The notes under the pieces were generated by a model. The model made no database searches. It saw only the letters and a program-made list of their open reading frames with translations, and was not told the DNA's origin. The position numbers and the translations under genes were made by a program. Below are positions 11,833 through 23,250 of a stretch of 64,000 nt of DNA, piece by piece (position 1 is the first letter of the stretch; each line of letters starts with the position of its first letter). The stretch is from Adineta ricciae (Eukaryota > Rotifera > Eurotatoria > Adinetida > Adinetidae), in the NCBI GenBank assembly GCA_905250025.1, contig CAJNOJ010000099.1, positions 1-64,000 of the forward strand, written 5' to 3'.

Positions 11833-12666
11833 CTAAAAACCTTGAGCTTCCTTTTCTTTTTGTCTTTGTTGCATTCTCTTAGACCCATTATTGAGTTTTG
11901 TCTCATACACAGCTTGTGTTGCCAAAGCCAAGCCCATTGGCGGCATGTTGCCATAGATGCATTCATATTCACCATCTCTTACTTTATATGTTTCATGCCA
12001 AATTCCATTGACACCTTCAAACCGATCCGTTTTCATGTACTCCGACATAATTTTGACATGAGTTCCTAATCGTGTGTGTGTCCATTTCTGTAATGCTTCA
12101 TAGCTACGCCAGTATTGTACATACATAGTCGCACTCTTTCGACTGTTTGCACTAACGTACAGATCACCTCCCATATAACCTAACGTACGATCGGCTTCTA
12201 ATTCTGCGATCATTTTCTGAAATGCCGCGACAATTTCTTTAAAAGATTTTGTGAGTGGATTTGCACCATTTGGTCGAATACCAATTAGAAAAACAACGAA
12301 ATCTCCCTCACACCGTGCACTATATGTTGAACGAATGATACATTCCGAATATGGGACTGGTAGGTAATTGTAGTATCGTAATACTTGTTTAATCAACGGA
12401 TAGAGAAAAAATGCAAACGATAGAATAGCAATGATGGTTGTTGGTAGGAAAAGTGAAAGAAAAAGACCCATTGCGATCAGATGAAAAGGCGTAACATATT
12501 GTAATAAAAGTAAGAAGGCATTAAAGCCATATTTTGATTGTTTCAGATGTGATGGAATAGGAATTAATTTGTCTTGAACAATGTCGTTCGATGAAATTCC
12601 ATTCATTACTTCATTTTTGCTGTTGAAAGGACACGTTGGAGGCATAGTTTTCGATGTGTAACACAC
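11833..12666 (-). CDS. Membrane protein with a DUF4188/monooxygenase-like domain
   Basis: A single exon encodes 277 residues. Residues 48-90 form one or two membrane segments (FHLIAMGLFLSLFLPTTIIA and the following stretch). Residues 120-245 look like the DUF4188 family (Pfam PF13826, a dimeric alpha-beta-barrel fold related to small haem monooxygenases): GDFVVFLIGIRPN, MYVQYWRSYEALQKWTHTR and GIWHETYKV. The C-terminus is basic and charged. The family is mostly bacterial and fungal and its reaction is not settled, so an enzymatic role is inference. No intron is present, in contrast to many neighbours, which with the family's distribution makes horizontal origin possible. The first ATG at 12666 is used; the Met at residue 8 is an alternative. 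Confidence 0.65.
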   Translation of the reverse strand: MCYTSKTMPPTCPFNSKNEVMNGISSNDIVQDKLIPIPSHLKQSKYGFNAFLLLLQYVTPFHLIAMGLFLSLFLPTTIIAILSFAFFLYPLIKQVLRYYNYLPVPYSECIIRSTYSARCEGDFVVFLIGIRPNGANPLTKSFKEIVAAFQKMIAELEADRTLGYMGGDLYVSANSRKSATMYVQYWRSYEALQKWTHTRLGTHVKIMSEYMKTDRFEGVNGIWHETYKVRDGEYECIYGNMPPMGLALATQAVYETKLNNGSKRMQQRQKEKEAQGF

Positions 12667-13482
12667 TTTGGACTCTATGATACGCTGTTAATGTTTCTAC
12701 TGTTTTCACTGTCAATATGCCTTCGCTTTCGTTTCTCTACAAACTGTTGTGAGTCACTATTTGGTTAAGAAAAAAAAACTTATTGGCTAGAAATACATTT
12801 TCTACTGATATACACACATGGCTCACATATACAGGCGACATCCTTTATCACAAATATATGGATAGCATCTCCTTGAACGTCTGAAATTTCGTTGATTTTT
12901 CTTTACTTGATTTGCACGATAATAGCCAATGTTTATTTTAGTTTTCAACTTGTTCTAATTAATGACTGACGTCGTAGGGTGCCTCGAAGCTGTCAGGGAC
13001 CTGTTTTTGTTGCACGATTATACAATTGAAAGTTATCAAATCCTAAATGTGTTTCGTACAGATAAACAAAACTAAGAAATCTTACCTCATGCTGTCAGCT
13101 AACCTGTCTTCACGCCAAAGTCAGTCGCAACAACACTGATTCTTAATTGAATTACGTATGTCTACTAGCACAGGCGTAGACAGCAGCTACAGTGTGTAAA
13201 ATGCAAAGTGTTGACTGTATGTCGCACTTATCTGAACTGACATCAGGATGATCTAGGAACCGAGATGACAAGATAAATAGTATATAATCAGATGAAAAGA
13301 AAATAATTATCCCCATTCAGCTACTCTTCGCAGCCGTAGTTTAGTTCTCTAGGCGATCAGCATACAGTTATCTTTAGAATTTTGTTTAATACGAGAGTAG
13401 GAAGTGTACATAGCCGGATACTTATTCATAGCTTTACAAGGTAAAAGTTACTTTCTTTTTTCCACAAAGGCTCAAGGTTATT
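12667..13482. other. Divergent intergenic region upstream of a receptor
   Basis: 816 bp between a minus-strand start and a plus-strand start, so it carries both promoters. A TATA-like AGTATATAAT lies near 13280. A possible 5'UTR intron (GTAAAA at about 13441 to an AG before the receptor ATG) can be drawn but is not proven. Confidence 0.35.
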
Positions 13483-14445
13483 ATGTCTGCACAAGCGTCG
13501 AGCACAGTCATCACTTTTAAACTAGTAGAAAAATATCTTTATCAAATCGGCTGTCCAATTCTTATTATCATCGGTATATTCGGTTCTGTCACCAATCTTC
13601 TCGTTTTCACCCAGAGGAATCTTCGCAAAAGTCCATGTTCAATTTATTTCATTGCTAATAACCTTGTTAATTTCTGCTACATATGTTCATCGTTGCTACC
13701 CTTAACACTCGGATTTGGTTACAAAGCTGATGTAACTACTTCGTATCTTGGTCTTTGCCGTCTTCGTTTGTATGCCGTAACGTTATTCAATTGTTTAAGC
13801 GCGTTTTATTTGGTTTTGGCATCCATTGATCGAGTTCTAATCACATCAAGGAATGCTGCTACGAGACAAAAGAGTACATGTCGTTGTGCGTGCGTTTGTA
13901 TTCTAGTTGGTACAATATTCTGGTCACTATTTCATATTCATGCTTTGATCCTATCAACTATTAGCCAAATAGCACCGAATACTTATCTATGTTATTTTCA
14001 GTCAGGTACACATATCATCTTCATGAGCTATTATTCATTATGCAAAGAATTCGGAGCACTTTTTCTGTTGACATTCTTCGGATTATGGTCTATCAGAAAT
14101 CTTCGACACGCACAACGATTGACATATGTGGAACATTTTTCAAAAACGAAAAGTGCTGGAGCGACTGGATCACGGTCAAAGTTTACGAAAGAGCGTCAAA
14201 TGATGTACATGCTGTTTATGGATATTAGTATCTATGCATTGTTCAGTATGACATTTGCCGTTTTCCTCACGTATCAACAAATTACACAAAATCAAGTAAA
14301 AGGTAGTGAGCAAGTTGTGATTGAATCGGTAGTTCGAAATATATGTTTGTTCAGTGCAGGCATTCCGTTTTGTCTTAGTTGTTATACCAATTTACTAGTG
14401 TCAAAAACATTTCGAAGTGAAGGAAAGAAAGTTTTTTGTATTTAA
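13483..14445 (+). CDS. Rhodopsin-like G-protein-coupled receptor
   Basis: A single-exon gene for 320 residues. Seven hydrophobic segments are clear, beginning with YQIGCPILIIIGIFGSVTNL (segment 1, containing the family's G-x-x-x-N) and ending with AGIPFCLSCYTNLLVS. Segment 3 ends in LASIDRVLITS, matching the D-R-x motif that contacts G protein. Cys-rich loops (CRLRLYAV before segment 3, NTYLCYF in loop 2) could form the usual disulphide. The layout resembles the bdelloid receptor families often annotated as FMRFamide- or peptide-receptor-like; the ligand is unknown. Confidence 0.82.
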   Translation: MSAQASSTVITFKLVEKYLYQIGCPILIIIGIFGSVTNLLVFTQRNLRKSPCSIYFIANNLVNFCYICSSLLPLTLGFGYKADVTTSYLGLCRLRLYAVTLFNCLSAFYLVLASIDRVLITSRNAATRQKSTCRCACVCILVGTIFWSLFHIHALILSTISQIAPNTYLCYFQSGTHIIFMSYYSLCKEFGALFLLTFFGLWSIRNLRHAQRLTYVEHFSKTKSAGATGSRSKFTKERQMMYMLFMDISIYALFSMTFAVFLTYQQITQNQVKGSEQVVIESVVRNICLFSAGIPFCLSCYTNLLVSKTFRSEGKKVFCI

Positions 14446-14791
14446 AAGATTCTCTTGACATATATAAAATGTGAAAAAAGATGCACTTTATTCTTCAGTG
14501 TATGCAACTGACACTTTAATCTAATTCTAACTTGACGATATGTTGTACTTGTCGTTTACTTGTCTCGTTCTGTCAAGATCTTGCTTCTTTATATTTAATT
14601 GTAAATTGTCAAGAAAACAGATCGGTTTGTTCTAAAGCAAACATTATTGCGTAATTACATATTTTGTTTTTTTCTCTTTACAACTTCGGCCCTGCGTCAG
14701 ATATAAGCAATAACAAACGTTATTTCGTCATATACTCGCTATGCGGGTGTATAAGAAGAAAAAAAACAATTCAAGTAAAGGTGAAGAAAAA
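14446..14791. other. Intergenic between receptor and dioxygenase genes
   Basis: 346 bp, AT-rich. It holds the receptor 3' end and the promoter/leader of the dioxygenase. No other feature recognised. Confidence 0.35.
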
Positions 14792-15651
14792 ATGGCTCGT
14801 CTTGAGAGACAACTTATCGATGGCGAACGTATTAGCGTAGTTCCAAATTTCCTATCAGTGAGTCAATGCGAAGAATTAATTCAACGGGCGGAATCATCAG
14901 GTTTTAAAACCAGTCCTCCGTCAGGTAACTTTGTACAAAAAGTATCCATTGTTTGTTTCGAATCTAGCTGATTTGTATAGGCGGTGGTCATGGTCGTACG
15001 CATCGTGAAGACGCTCGAAATAATGAGTACACCGTCGTTACAGATCAAGATATTGCCAATCAATTGTATCGACGGATCTTTCCATTACTTCCTCAAACGT
15101 TGGAATGGATGCCTGACAATGCTTATTTTACGAAAGGAATCGGTGGTCGTGAATGGACCATTGCTGGCTGTGTTGATCGCCTGCGATTTTATAAATATCA
15201 AAAAAGTGAGGAATATCCTGAACATATGGATGGTAGTTATAGTCGCACGATTACGTACAATGACGAATCCAAACGATCATACAAACAGCATTCGTTTCTA
15301 ACTTTATTGATTTATTTAAACGATGATTTTGAAGGTGGAGAAACGAAATTCTTTCCTGATAAGCAACATTGTCGATTTCTGCGTGATATTGAAAACAAAC
15401 AACCCGTACATACGATTGAACCTAAACGAGGCATGGCTTTGGTTAATATTCATAATATTCTTCATGAAGGATCAAAAGTTCAATCAGGTGTTAAATACGT
15501 TCTACGAACGGATATTTTATATCAAAAACCATTGGAATCACATCCGAAATTGGAAAAATTCACACAGAATAACCCTGATAATCATGATAAAGTGATTGTT
15601 AGTGAATGGGAAAAGCATTTTGAACCATCTTGTAAAATGTATCATGATTAA
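14792..15651 (+). CDS. Prolyl-4-hydroxylase-like 2-oxoglutarate/Fe(II) dioxygenase
   Basis: Exons 14792-14924 and 14981-15651, joined across a 56-bp intron in phase 1, encode 267 residues. The jelly-roll core has the iron-binding H-x-D in PEHMDGSYSR (His126, Asp128), the distal His in ILHEGSKV (about His206) and a basic 2-oxoglutarate-binding stretch GVKYVLRTDILY. LIYLNDDFEGGETKFF is the typical strand of the P4Hc family. No signal peptide or ER-retention tail is seen, so it is unlikely to be a collagen hydroxylase; it more resembles short cytosolic 2OG oxygenases found in protists, fungi and bacteria. The start ATG at 14792 follows a run of A and fits better than an in-frame ATG at 14741. 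Confidence 0.8.
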
Positions 15652-15764
15652 ATATAGCGGTGGATTCTTCCAATTGCTAGAACAAACAATACTGACATCG
15701 AATCTACTAAATTTTTATTTAATAAAATGAGAAGGCAGTCATCATACACAGGGTCGATAATAGA

Positions 15765-16500
15765 TCTATATATATAAAGAAGAAAGTTTGTCTGTCTGTC
15801 TGTCTGTCTGTCTGTTCGCTATGCATTCAGTCCCTGTAGCAGCTATCGGCGTGGAACTTTCCACAATGCTTCCTGAGACCCAGAGGAAGGTCGACATCTA
15901 CTTTTCCCCGAGAACAAAGGAGCCAGCCGTTTGCTGCAGGCAATATATGAAACGGACCAATAGGATTGCGAGATTTCCCAAATTGAGGAAATTAATAGCG
16001 AAGGCGGCCGAAGGCCGTCTGAGCGCTCATAGACAACAATCCACGTGTTCTACGTGCGCATGGGAGTCCTATACATGCTACAAGCAACCTGCGAAGCTGA
16101 CCAATAGGATTGCGAGATGTGAAAAATTGCAGCGGGTCGGTAGCGAAGGCGGCCGAAGGCCGTCTGAGCGCACATAGACATCAATCCACGTGTTCTGCCT
16201 GTGCATGCTACAAGCAACCTTGGACGCTAACCAATTGGATTGCGAGATGTGAAAAATTGCAGCGGGTCGGTAGCGAAGACCGTCTGAGTGCTCAAAGACA
16301 ACAATCCACGTGATCTCTACGCCTATAATAGTTCGGTGAATGCTACAGATAATCTGCGAAACTCACCAATAGCGTTACAGGATCTCAAAAAATGAAGATA
16401 AATGTCGAGGGTGGGCGAATTCGAAGGATATAAGGTATGAAGTGACGTGATAGTGAGAAAGAGGTCGATGAATGAATAGCTGGAGTGTAGAATGAATATT

Positions 16501-16532
<32 letters not shown>

Positions 16533-16745
16533 TGAATAAGTTCTGAGGCAGAAATCAGCTTCGGTAACTCTTTTGCATAAAGAGCTATAATTGAAGTTGT
16601 CGTTTTGTGCGATGCACGGCGGGAAAAATTAGGACCGCCAGCATACAATCTTGGAGTCTATTGATTTTTCTATTTGCTGCAGCTTTTCAACACGTCAGGC
16701 ATTCGACATAGATATTTCTTATTTTGCAGCGGGTACGCCCGCTAG
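15765..16745 (+). mobile_element. Non-autonomous Helitron, copy 1
   Basis: A 981-bp element begins TCTATATATATAAAGAAGAA immediately after an A and ends with CTAG immediately before a T, the A|TC...CTAG|T arrangement of Helitron insertion. A GCGGG-TACG-CCCGC hairpin abuts the CTAG end. After the 5' tip comes a (GTCT)n run. The body holds three imperfect tandem units (about 15997-16141, 16142-16271 and 16272-16376), each opening with an AGCGAAG block; the first two carry the palindrome GGCGGCCGAAGGCCG. An (AG)n tract lies near 16502-16526. Short open frames inside reflect the tandem units and encode no Rep/helicase, so mobility would need an autonomous partner. A second copy lies inverted at 19824-20800. 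Confidence 0.75.
15997..16376 (+). repeat. Tandem repeat inside Helitron copy 1
   Basis: Three units of about 145, 130 and 105 bp share the block AGCGAAG...CCGTCTGAG, then CAATCCACGTG, ATGCTAC and CAATAGGATTGCGAG-like segments. The third unit is shortened and diverged. The matching array is present in copy 2, so the array predates the separation of the copies. Confidence 0.7.
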
Positions 16746-16797
16746 TACTAATATAAAAGAAGGTTCAATCTAAGAAAAATACTGTTCGTGGCATAGA

Positions 16798-19238
16798 TCA
16801 TTTCAATTGTGATAGACGTTCTTTTTGCTTCTCGATCTGGTCGCGAATATCCTTTGGTAAATCATCTCCTAGTTGGTCATCGAGCCATTTTAATGTTTCT
16901 TGAATATCATTAACCCAATAATCTTTCGGTATACTCATCAATTTATCCCAATCGATAACTAAACCTTGAAGATTAATTGAATCTTTCTTTGGTAGCAATC
17001 CAACGGGTGATGCTTCGGCGATGTCTTCACCATTTGTTCGACGAATGATCCAGTCAAGTACACGGATATTGTCACCTGAAAGGAAAAAAACGAAGTCTGA
17101 CCGAGAAGAACTTTGAAATCAAGGATATATTACCGAAACCTGGCCAGAGAAATTTCTTGTTTTCATCCAAACGGAACCAGTTGACATGAAATATCTTTGG
17201 TAACTAAAGAAAGAATTCATACTTATATGCAATCGCTTTGCATCAACAGTCAAACTTACTTTATTGTTTGGATCTTTTTCAAAGTCTAACCAATGTTGAA
17301 TGTAATGGCCGAAGTTATAACCGACAAATGGTCTAAATAAAATCATAGCATTCGAAGACGAATCGTCGCATTAGAAAAGAAACTCACCTCATGGCAAAAG
17401 GATCGTGCATGACCTGTTTTCCAGTATGTTCAGCGGCTGCTGTTGTTTCAGATTTCAATTGTGAAGCAAGAAATACACCATGCTTCCAATCAAATGATTC
17501 AATAACGAGCGGAACACCTTCAGGTCGTCGTCCACCGAAAATAATTGCAGATATGGGGACACCAGCTGGATCTTCCCATTTATCGTGTATAATAGGACAT
17601 TGTCGTGCCGGACAACAGAATCTTGCATTTGGATGACTCGATTTCTTTGTTTTATCTTCTCCTAAAATATATTTCTCGCCAGTCCACGAGGTGATTTCAG
17701 TGCCTGCTGGTGTTTCATCTTCGAGACCCTCCCAGTAAAATCCACCGTCGGCTGTTTCGCCAACGTTGGTAAATATGGAATTTTTCAAACATGTTAGAAT
17801 TGCATTCGGATTGGTTTTCATATTTGTACCACTAGAGATAGAGATACATCAAACATAGACGAAGATAACACGATATTTTCACTTACGGTGCAACACCAAA
17901 GAAACCAGCTTCAGGATTGATCGCGCGCAATTCTCCTGTTTGTTTATCAAATCTCATCCATGCAATATCATCACCGACAACACGAACAGTGTAACCGGGA
18001 ATAGCTGGTGTTAACATTGCTAGATTAGTTTTTCCGCAAGCTGATGGAAATGCTGCAGCAACGAATTTCTCTTCGCCTTTTGGATTAGTGATGGACATGA
18101 TTAACATATGTTCAGCCAACCCTTGATGAAGAAAAATATAGTAATTAGAAATCGACTTAAAACAAGCTTCGGACAACTTACATCCTTCATCATAAGCAAT
18201 ACGGCCAGCAATACGTAAGGCAAAGCATTTTTTACCAAGTAAACTATTGCCACCATAGCCTGAACCATAACTGATTACTTTTCGAATATCGGGAAAATGG
18301 ACAATCTGAAATTGAAATGATAGTTTTGTCTCGATCAAGATTTGATGACAATAACTTACGAGCGTTTTTTCTGGATTGCAGGGCCAATGTTTAATGACTA
18401 GCCGCTCGACTGGACGAGGGCAACCTACAATCGAAAAGAATCAATCAACGATGCAGCTGACTAGAAAAGAAATCATCTTACCCATGGAATGAAGACATTT
18501 AACAAATTCTTCACCATGTTTCAAATGTTTCCAAATTTCCGAAGAAACTCGTGTCATAACTCTCATAGAAAGTAAGACATAATTTGAATCGGTTACTTGT
18601 ACACCGATTTTGCTCAATGGCGAGCCGATGGGTCCCATGCTGAATGGGATAATATACATCATGCGTCCAGACATACATCCGGGAAGACGATCATCGAGTT
18701 GTCCTTTCATTTCTTCAGGTGACATCCATAAACCAAGCACACAGTTGGTGCCTTCGCGTGAATGTGGAACAGAAGCATATTTATCATCGGTAACAATGAA
18801 GGTTTTTGATTCTACACGTGCAACATCCTATCACGATTCAAGGTAAAAAAGAAAGAATGAATCAAATTTCCAGGTGTGTCTCTTTTTTTCTTAATTACCC
18901 GCGGGTCAGTCCAGCAAATGTAATTATTCTCATATTTGGTCAACTTGGTTAAAGTACCACGCTCAACAAGTTTTTGTGTAACCATTTCAGCTTCTTCGTC
19001 AGATCCATCACAAATGTATACACCACGTGGAGTACACAGTTGTACCTAGAATCACAAATGAAAAGAATAAGTTTCGTGTGTGTTAATCTCATCATTTTCT
19101 TGTTATTACCATTTGAGCAACCCATTTTTGAACTTGAGGTGGGAGTTCTTGAAAATCCCCTTTCACGATTGGTATATCGCCAACCTTTTGGATGGTAACA
19201 TAATGAACTTCGACGAATGGAACATTGACATCTTCCAT
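16798..19238 (-). CDS. PCK: Phosphoenolpyruvate carboxykinase (GTP)
   Basis: Ten exons join in frame to 636 residues: 19110-19238, 18899-19045, 18482-18827, 18360-18424, 18182-18305, 17887-18121, 17388-17831, 17260-17332, 17134-17203, 16798-17075. Introns are 50-71 bp with GT-AG ends. The enzyme makes phosphoenolpyruvate and CO2 from oxaloacetate and GTP, the committed step of gluconeogenesis. Hallmarks are the kinase P-loop with active-site Cys [53 protein letters not shown] and the nucleotide-binding FLWPGFGDN. Length and sequence match the animal GTP-dependent form. The N-terminus has no clear mitochondrial signal, so a cytosolic form is likely. The gene is boxed in by two inverted Helitrons: one ends about 50 bp beyond its stop, the other lies about 590 bp upstream of its start. 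Confidence 0.95.
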
Positions 19239-19823
19239 GATGTTTTTCTAGTATGATCTAAAAGTTCGAAAAGAAGTTTATCTTGTGCTGTGGGTGTGCT
19301 ATCGTCGCTTTCTTGCATCTCCCTAGAAGTACTGAATACGATTTACGCTCGCTCGATCGCTGCGTGCGCGCATGTAAAGAACAGAAAAAAAAGAGAAAAG
19401 GATAAGCATATATATACGAACCAAAGCGTCGTAAATAAGAGAGAAGGTGAATGTACCCATTTTATGTTATGGACCTTGTATTGTGAAGAAAAAGAGAGAA
19501 GGTTCGACAATTTTATTTGAAGAAAAATCGAGAAGGAAAGGATGTAAAATGTACTGAATAGGAGGGTAGTGAAGACAAAATAAAAAGTATCTTCGTACGC
19601 GAAATGACGTACGCACAGATTGTTTTGAGCGACACGTCGTCCTTTCTCCAACAGAGACAACTGCTGACTAGTTTGTTAACACTATTGGATCGAATGACGG
19701 AGGAGAAAGATAAGAACTTATGGAGAAGTCACGAATCACTCTCAGTAAGTATTTTTTAATATGCGTATATGTTTTATAAATAGATCAATTTAGAAAATTG
19801 CTTCAAATAATTTTTATATAAAA
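19239..19823. other. PEPCK upstream region
   Basis: 585 bp between the PEPCK start and the end of Helitron copy 2, presumably the PEPCK promoter. It contains purine-rich runs near 19380-19400 and 19485-19500. No coding exon recognised. Confidence 0.4.
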
Positions 19824-20800
19824 CTAGAGGGAGACCCGCTGCAAATAAGAAATATCTATGTCGAACATCTCACGTGCTGAAGAGTTATAACAGATAGAAA
19901 ATCAATACAATTAAAATTTCTACGCTTCCAGTCCTTATTTTTCCCACCGTGCATCGCATAAAATGGCAGTTTCGGCTATATCTCTTTATGCAAAACAGTT
20001 ACCGAAGCTAATTTCTGCCTCAGAAATCATGAAAATTTCCTCTTTCTCTTATATTGATTTTCCACTCTAGCTATTCATTCATCGACCTCTTTCTCACTCT
20101 CACGTCATTTCATGCCTTATATCCTTCGAATTCACCCACCCTCATCATTTATCTTAATCTTTTGAGATCCTGTAACGCTATTGGTGAGTTTCGCAGATTA
20201 TCTGTAGCATTCACCGAACTATCATATGCGTAGAGAACACGTGGAATGTTGTCTATGAGCGCTCAGACGGCCTTCGGCCGCCTTCGCTACCGACCCGCTG
20301 CAATTTTTGACATCTCGCAATCCTATTGGTCAGCTTCGCAGGTTGCTTGTAGCATTTATAGGACTCCCAAGCACAGGCAGAACACGTAGATTGTTGTCTA
20401 TGAGCGCTCAGACGGCCTTCGCTACCGACCCGCTGCAATTTTTCACATCTCGCAATCCTATTGGTCAGCTTCGCAGGTTGCTTGTAGCATGTATAGGACT
20501 CCCATGCACAGGTAGAACACGTGGATTGTTGTCTATGAGCGCTCAGACGGCCTTCGGCCGCCTTCGCTATTAATTTTCTCAATTTTGGAAATCTCGCATT
20601 CCTATTGGCCCGTTTCATATATTGCCTGCAGCAAACGGCTGGTTCCTTTGTTCTCGGGGAAAAGTAGATGTCGACCTTCCTCTGGTTCTCAGGAAGTATT
20701 GTGGAAAGTTTCACGCCGATAGCTGCTACAGGGACTGAATGCATAGCGAACAGACAGACAGACAGACAGACAGACAAACTTTCTTCTTTATATATATAGA
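19824..20800 (-). mobile_element. Non-autonomous Helitron, copy 2 (inverted relative to copy 1)
   Basis: A 977-bp relative of the element at 15765-16745, on the opposite strand. On its own strand it starts A|TCTATATATATAAAGAAGAA and ends CTAG|T, with GCGGGTCTCCCTCTAG at the 3' tip, so the terminal hairpin is weaker than in copy 1. The (GTCT)n run, the palindrome and the three tandem units are all present; the (AG)n tract of copy 1 is lacking. The two copies are plainly similar over their full length but differ by scattered substitutions and small indels, so neither insertion is brand new. Confidence 0.75.
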
Positions 20801-21409
20801 TAATCAGTCAAATAGATTCGCTATTTTCATATTTATCATGCAGATGTCTCCCTTGATTTTTACGACTTTGTTGTTCTTTTTGTCATTATTTCCACATTAC
20901 TGTATACACTCTTTCAGCATCGTTATAGTAGTCTTTTCTCTCTCTCTGTCTCTTTCGTCCTCTTGTCGTCTTATTCAGTGAATCATTAGAAGAAGCCATG
21001 CATACTTCGCAAAGAGTAGGTGTGGTCTGTTTACCTACGTTTCATACATGATTGTGTTATTGAAGGAAATCACATTAATATTCACCGTATTGCATTCATT
21101 ATTTTTTCAATTTGGGATATATCGGCACTACAGGCTTAAAATGCTGAAATCAATAAAAAAAACACACAGCGATAGATTTCTTTTTTTTTTATTGCTGCTA
21201 AGAAACAACTATATCAAGAGAAATACAGGCGATACAACACTCTTTGCAAACATACTTCAATTTTATACGATACGAAATATTTAAAAGCTACAAAGATTCT
21301 GCAAGAACATGTACTTTTGGTCTTATTGGCTAGTGCGTATCTAAAAATAACAACAACAACAATGTAATGACCTTGAATGGCAAACAGAAAGTAGGTCGTT
21401 ACTCGATTA
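20801..21409. other. Gene-poor spacer
   Basis: About 600 bp of AT-rich DNA with T-rich runs (around 21180) and a short (AAC)n run near 21346-21361. Nothing coding recognised. Confidence 0.4.
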
Positions 21410-22000
21410 AGTGCATCCAGTAGTTGATCGTGTTTCCGTCAAGGTCAATCGAAAATCTTCTTGGATTGAGAATGAGATTCTCACTGTTTCCATATGTCAT
21501 TTGACGGTGTAGCTCAGTTAATATGTCGCAGAGCCATTGGTTTTTGCATATTCTGCAATACAGTAATAACCGGTCGCATTCGATCAAACAATACGATAGT
21601 TATAATATTCCAAAATAAAGTAATATCCGTCGGCATCTATAACAAATCCGATTGAACATGAAGTCATTAGCTGCTACTCTTACTCCCGTAAAACCATTTG
21701 AAGATTTACACGCAAACGTTGTATTCGATCGTTGGTGCAATCAGCAACATATAGAGTGAAACTCAGGTCAACATAGATATTACCGTTTTCTGTGACAAAG
21801 ACATTAAATAGAGTTGTTAAATTGTTAGTAATATTCATGAACGGATTTGTATCTCCAAAGCGCCATATATGAACGTGATCAAGATTTGTTTCTGGTATAT
21901 AGATAGCGTTGTTAATGTCGACAGCGATCCCGTAAAGATCTGTGCCAATATTGCTACTGCCTTGAAAAGTTGTAGCGTTCGAAACTCACTCAGCTGTCGA
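21410..22000 (-). pseudogene. Decayed NHL-repeat protein gene
   Basis: On the minus strand, pieces of NHL/beta-propeller repeats appear in changing frames: IGTDLYGIAVDINNAIYIPE, FGDTNPFMNITNNLTTLF, VFVTENGNIYVD, LYVADCTNDRIQRL, and further down DADGYYFI and TNGSATY. NHL repeats are typically written as D-x-x-G-N-I-Y-V-x-D, which several of these match. The frame is interrupted several times, so this is a relic of one of the abundant bdelloid extracellular NHL-repeat genes. Its former ends cannot be fixed. Confidence 0.6.
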
Positions 22001-22189
22001 ACAAAATCGAGGCTGGTCAACAGAAAAACCTACCGTAGGTATCCAAATAAACTCTATGGAAATACGCAAAGCAATCGTTACCTTTTACCGAGAGAATCAG
22101 CACATAAATTATCCAGTGAGTATTCCAGATCTCAATTTGATTCAGAATATTTCTATCACAAGTATAGTCACATGAATGAAATTTACTAA

Positions 22190-23140
22190 TACACATTTTC
22201 TTGCCGAAAACTAGTATGCTGTTAAGAATCGCTAAGTCGAATCATTACATGATAAATTGGTGAAAGTAAATTAGCTTTAGTTAAATTTCAGACTTTAGCC
22301 TAGGAATTACTTTTCTTCTTCATGGACCATTAGCAAAGAATAGATTGAAAGAAAGAATTATTGGCACAATGCTTCAATGACCAATGCATACCTTGAATGA
22401 CAAAAAAGAATAAGAAATATTTTGTTTTTGAAGAAGATAAATGCAAACTATCGTTACTTCGCACTGACAACACAAAGAAGAGAAGGATAATGCCAATTCA
22501 TCAGGTGAAGCGGTGTTCAGATTGATCGTGTAAGAACAATAAATGCTTTGGTTCAAATGTTGACTCAACTGGTAATCTTCTGAATCGTATGTTATCTTGG
22601 GACAAAAACAAACACAAGAGAAAGCATTCTTAAAAATGATGAACTGATAATTGGTGATCAAGTGTTTATGACTAGTGAAACATATAAATATGTAAATATT
22701 AACGGATTACTTAATGTTCTACCACATGTTGTCGACGGAGATATCCGAGCAATCGCTTCTCAATGGAGTAGCTTAGTCGTTACAGTCGGTATAGAAATAT
22801 TTTCATTAGAATGGTTACACTTTCTTCGTCAATCTGGAAAGACGTAAAAACGTCTGTTGTCGTTGTAAACATGCTGATCATATTAAAGTCGAATATGAAG
22901 CTGTAAAATATCCGAAATGGTATGCAATAGGACATGACGATCCATTATCTCAACAGAAAAAAAATTACATGCAAGTGTAGTCGATGAAAAACCGATACAA
23001 AAACTAACGAGTTACTTCTGAGAATGTTCAAATTAATGCTAACAGTGCACCCATGCCACTCGTGCAACGTGAGGATGGCGAAGTGAATTAGTTGAACAGT
23101 AACTCTCACTGCTACACGTACACATCTTCTATTAATAGTG
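22190..23140. other. Repeat-rich spacer without recognised genes
   Basis: About 950 bp. Short open frames exist (for example 22662-22847) but match nothing I recognise and have neighbours in other frames with protein-like composition (CCRCKHADHIKVEYEAVKYP near 22855-22915), so a decayed gene or transposon piece is possible. Confidence 0.3.
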
Positions 23141-23142
23141 TG

Positions 23143-23243
23143 AATTTTTCAAAGATCAACTCTGATCAAATACACTTTCCGACAACAAAAACATGCGGCC
23201 TGACTGCAAAACTAGCCTGCCAGAGCAGCACACACTTTTCATC
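23143..23243 (+). repeat. Single right arm of the fold-back element
   Basis: This stretch matches only the right arm of the palindromic element found complete at 23385 and 25556: GATCAAATACA, CGACAACAAAAACATGCGG, AAAACTAGCCTGCCAGAGCA, ending CACTTTTCATC. It is more diverged than the two full copies and looks like an older solo arm. Confidence 0.6.
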
Positions 23244-23250
23244 AAACAAA

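Noticed and set aside
15788-16313. Open frames with repeated Cys/Arg-rich peptide inside the Helitron
   Set aside because: They arise from the tandem DNA units and read both ways in the two copies; no start context, splice or homology supports a protein.
15997-16376. Regular repeats that could suggest a CRISPR array
   Set aside because: Units are 105-145 bp, touch each other without spacers, and lie inside a Helitron in a eukaryotic context.
15765-20800. The two flanking repeats as LTRs of a retroelement around 15.8-20.8 kb
   Set aside because: They are inverted, not direct; the interior is an intact PEPCK gene; ends are A|TC and CTAG|T rather than TG...CA.
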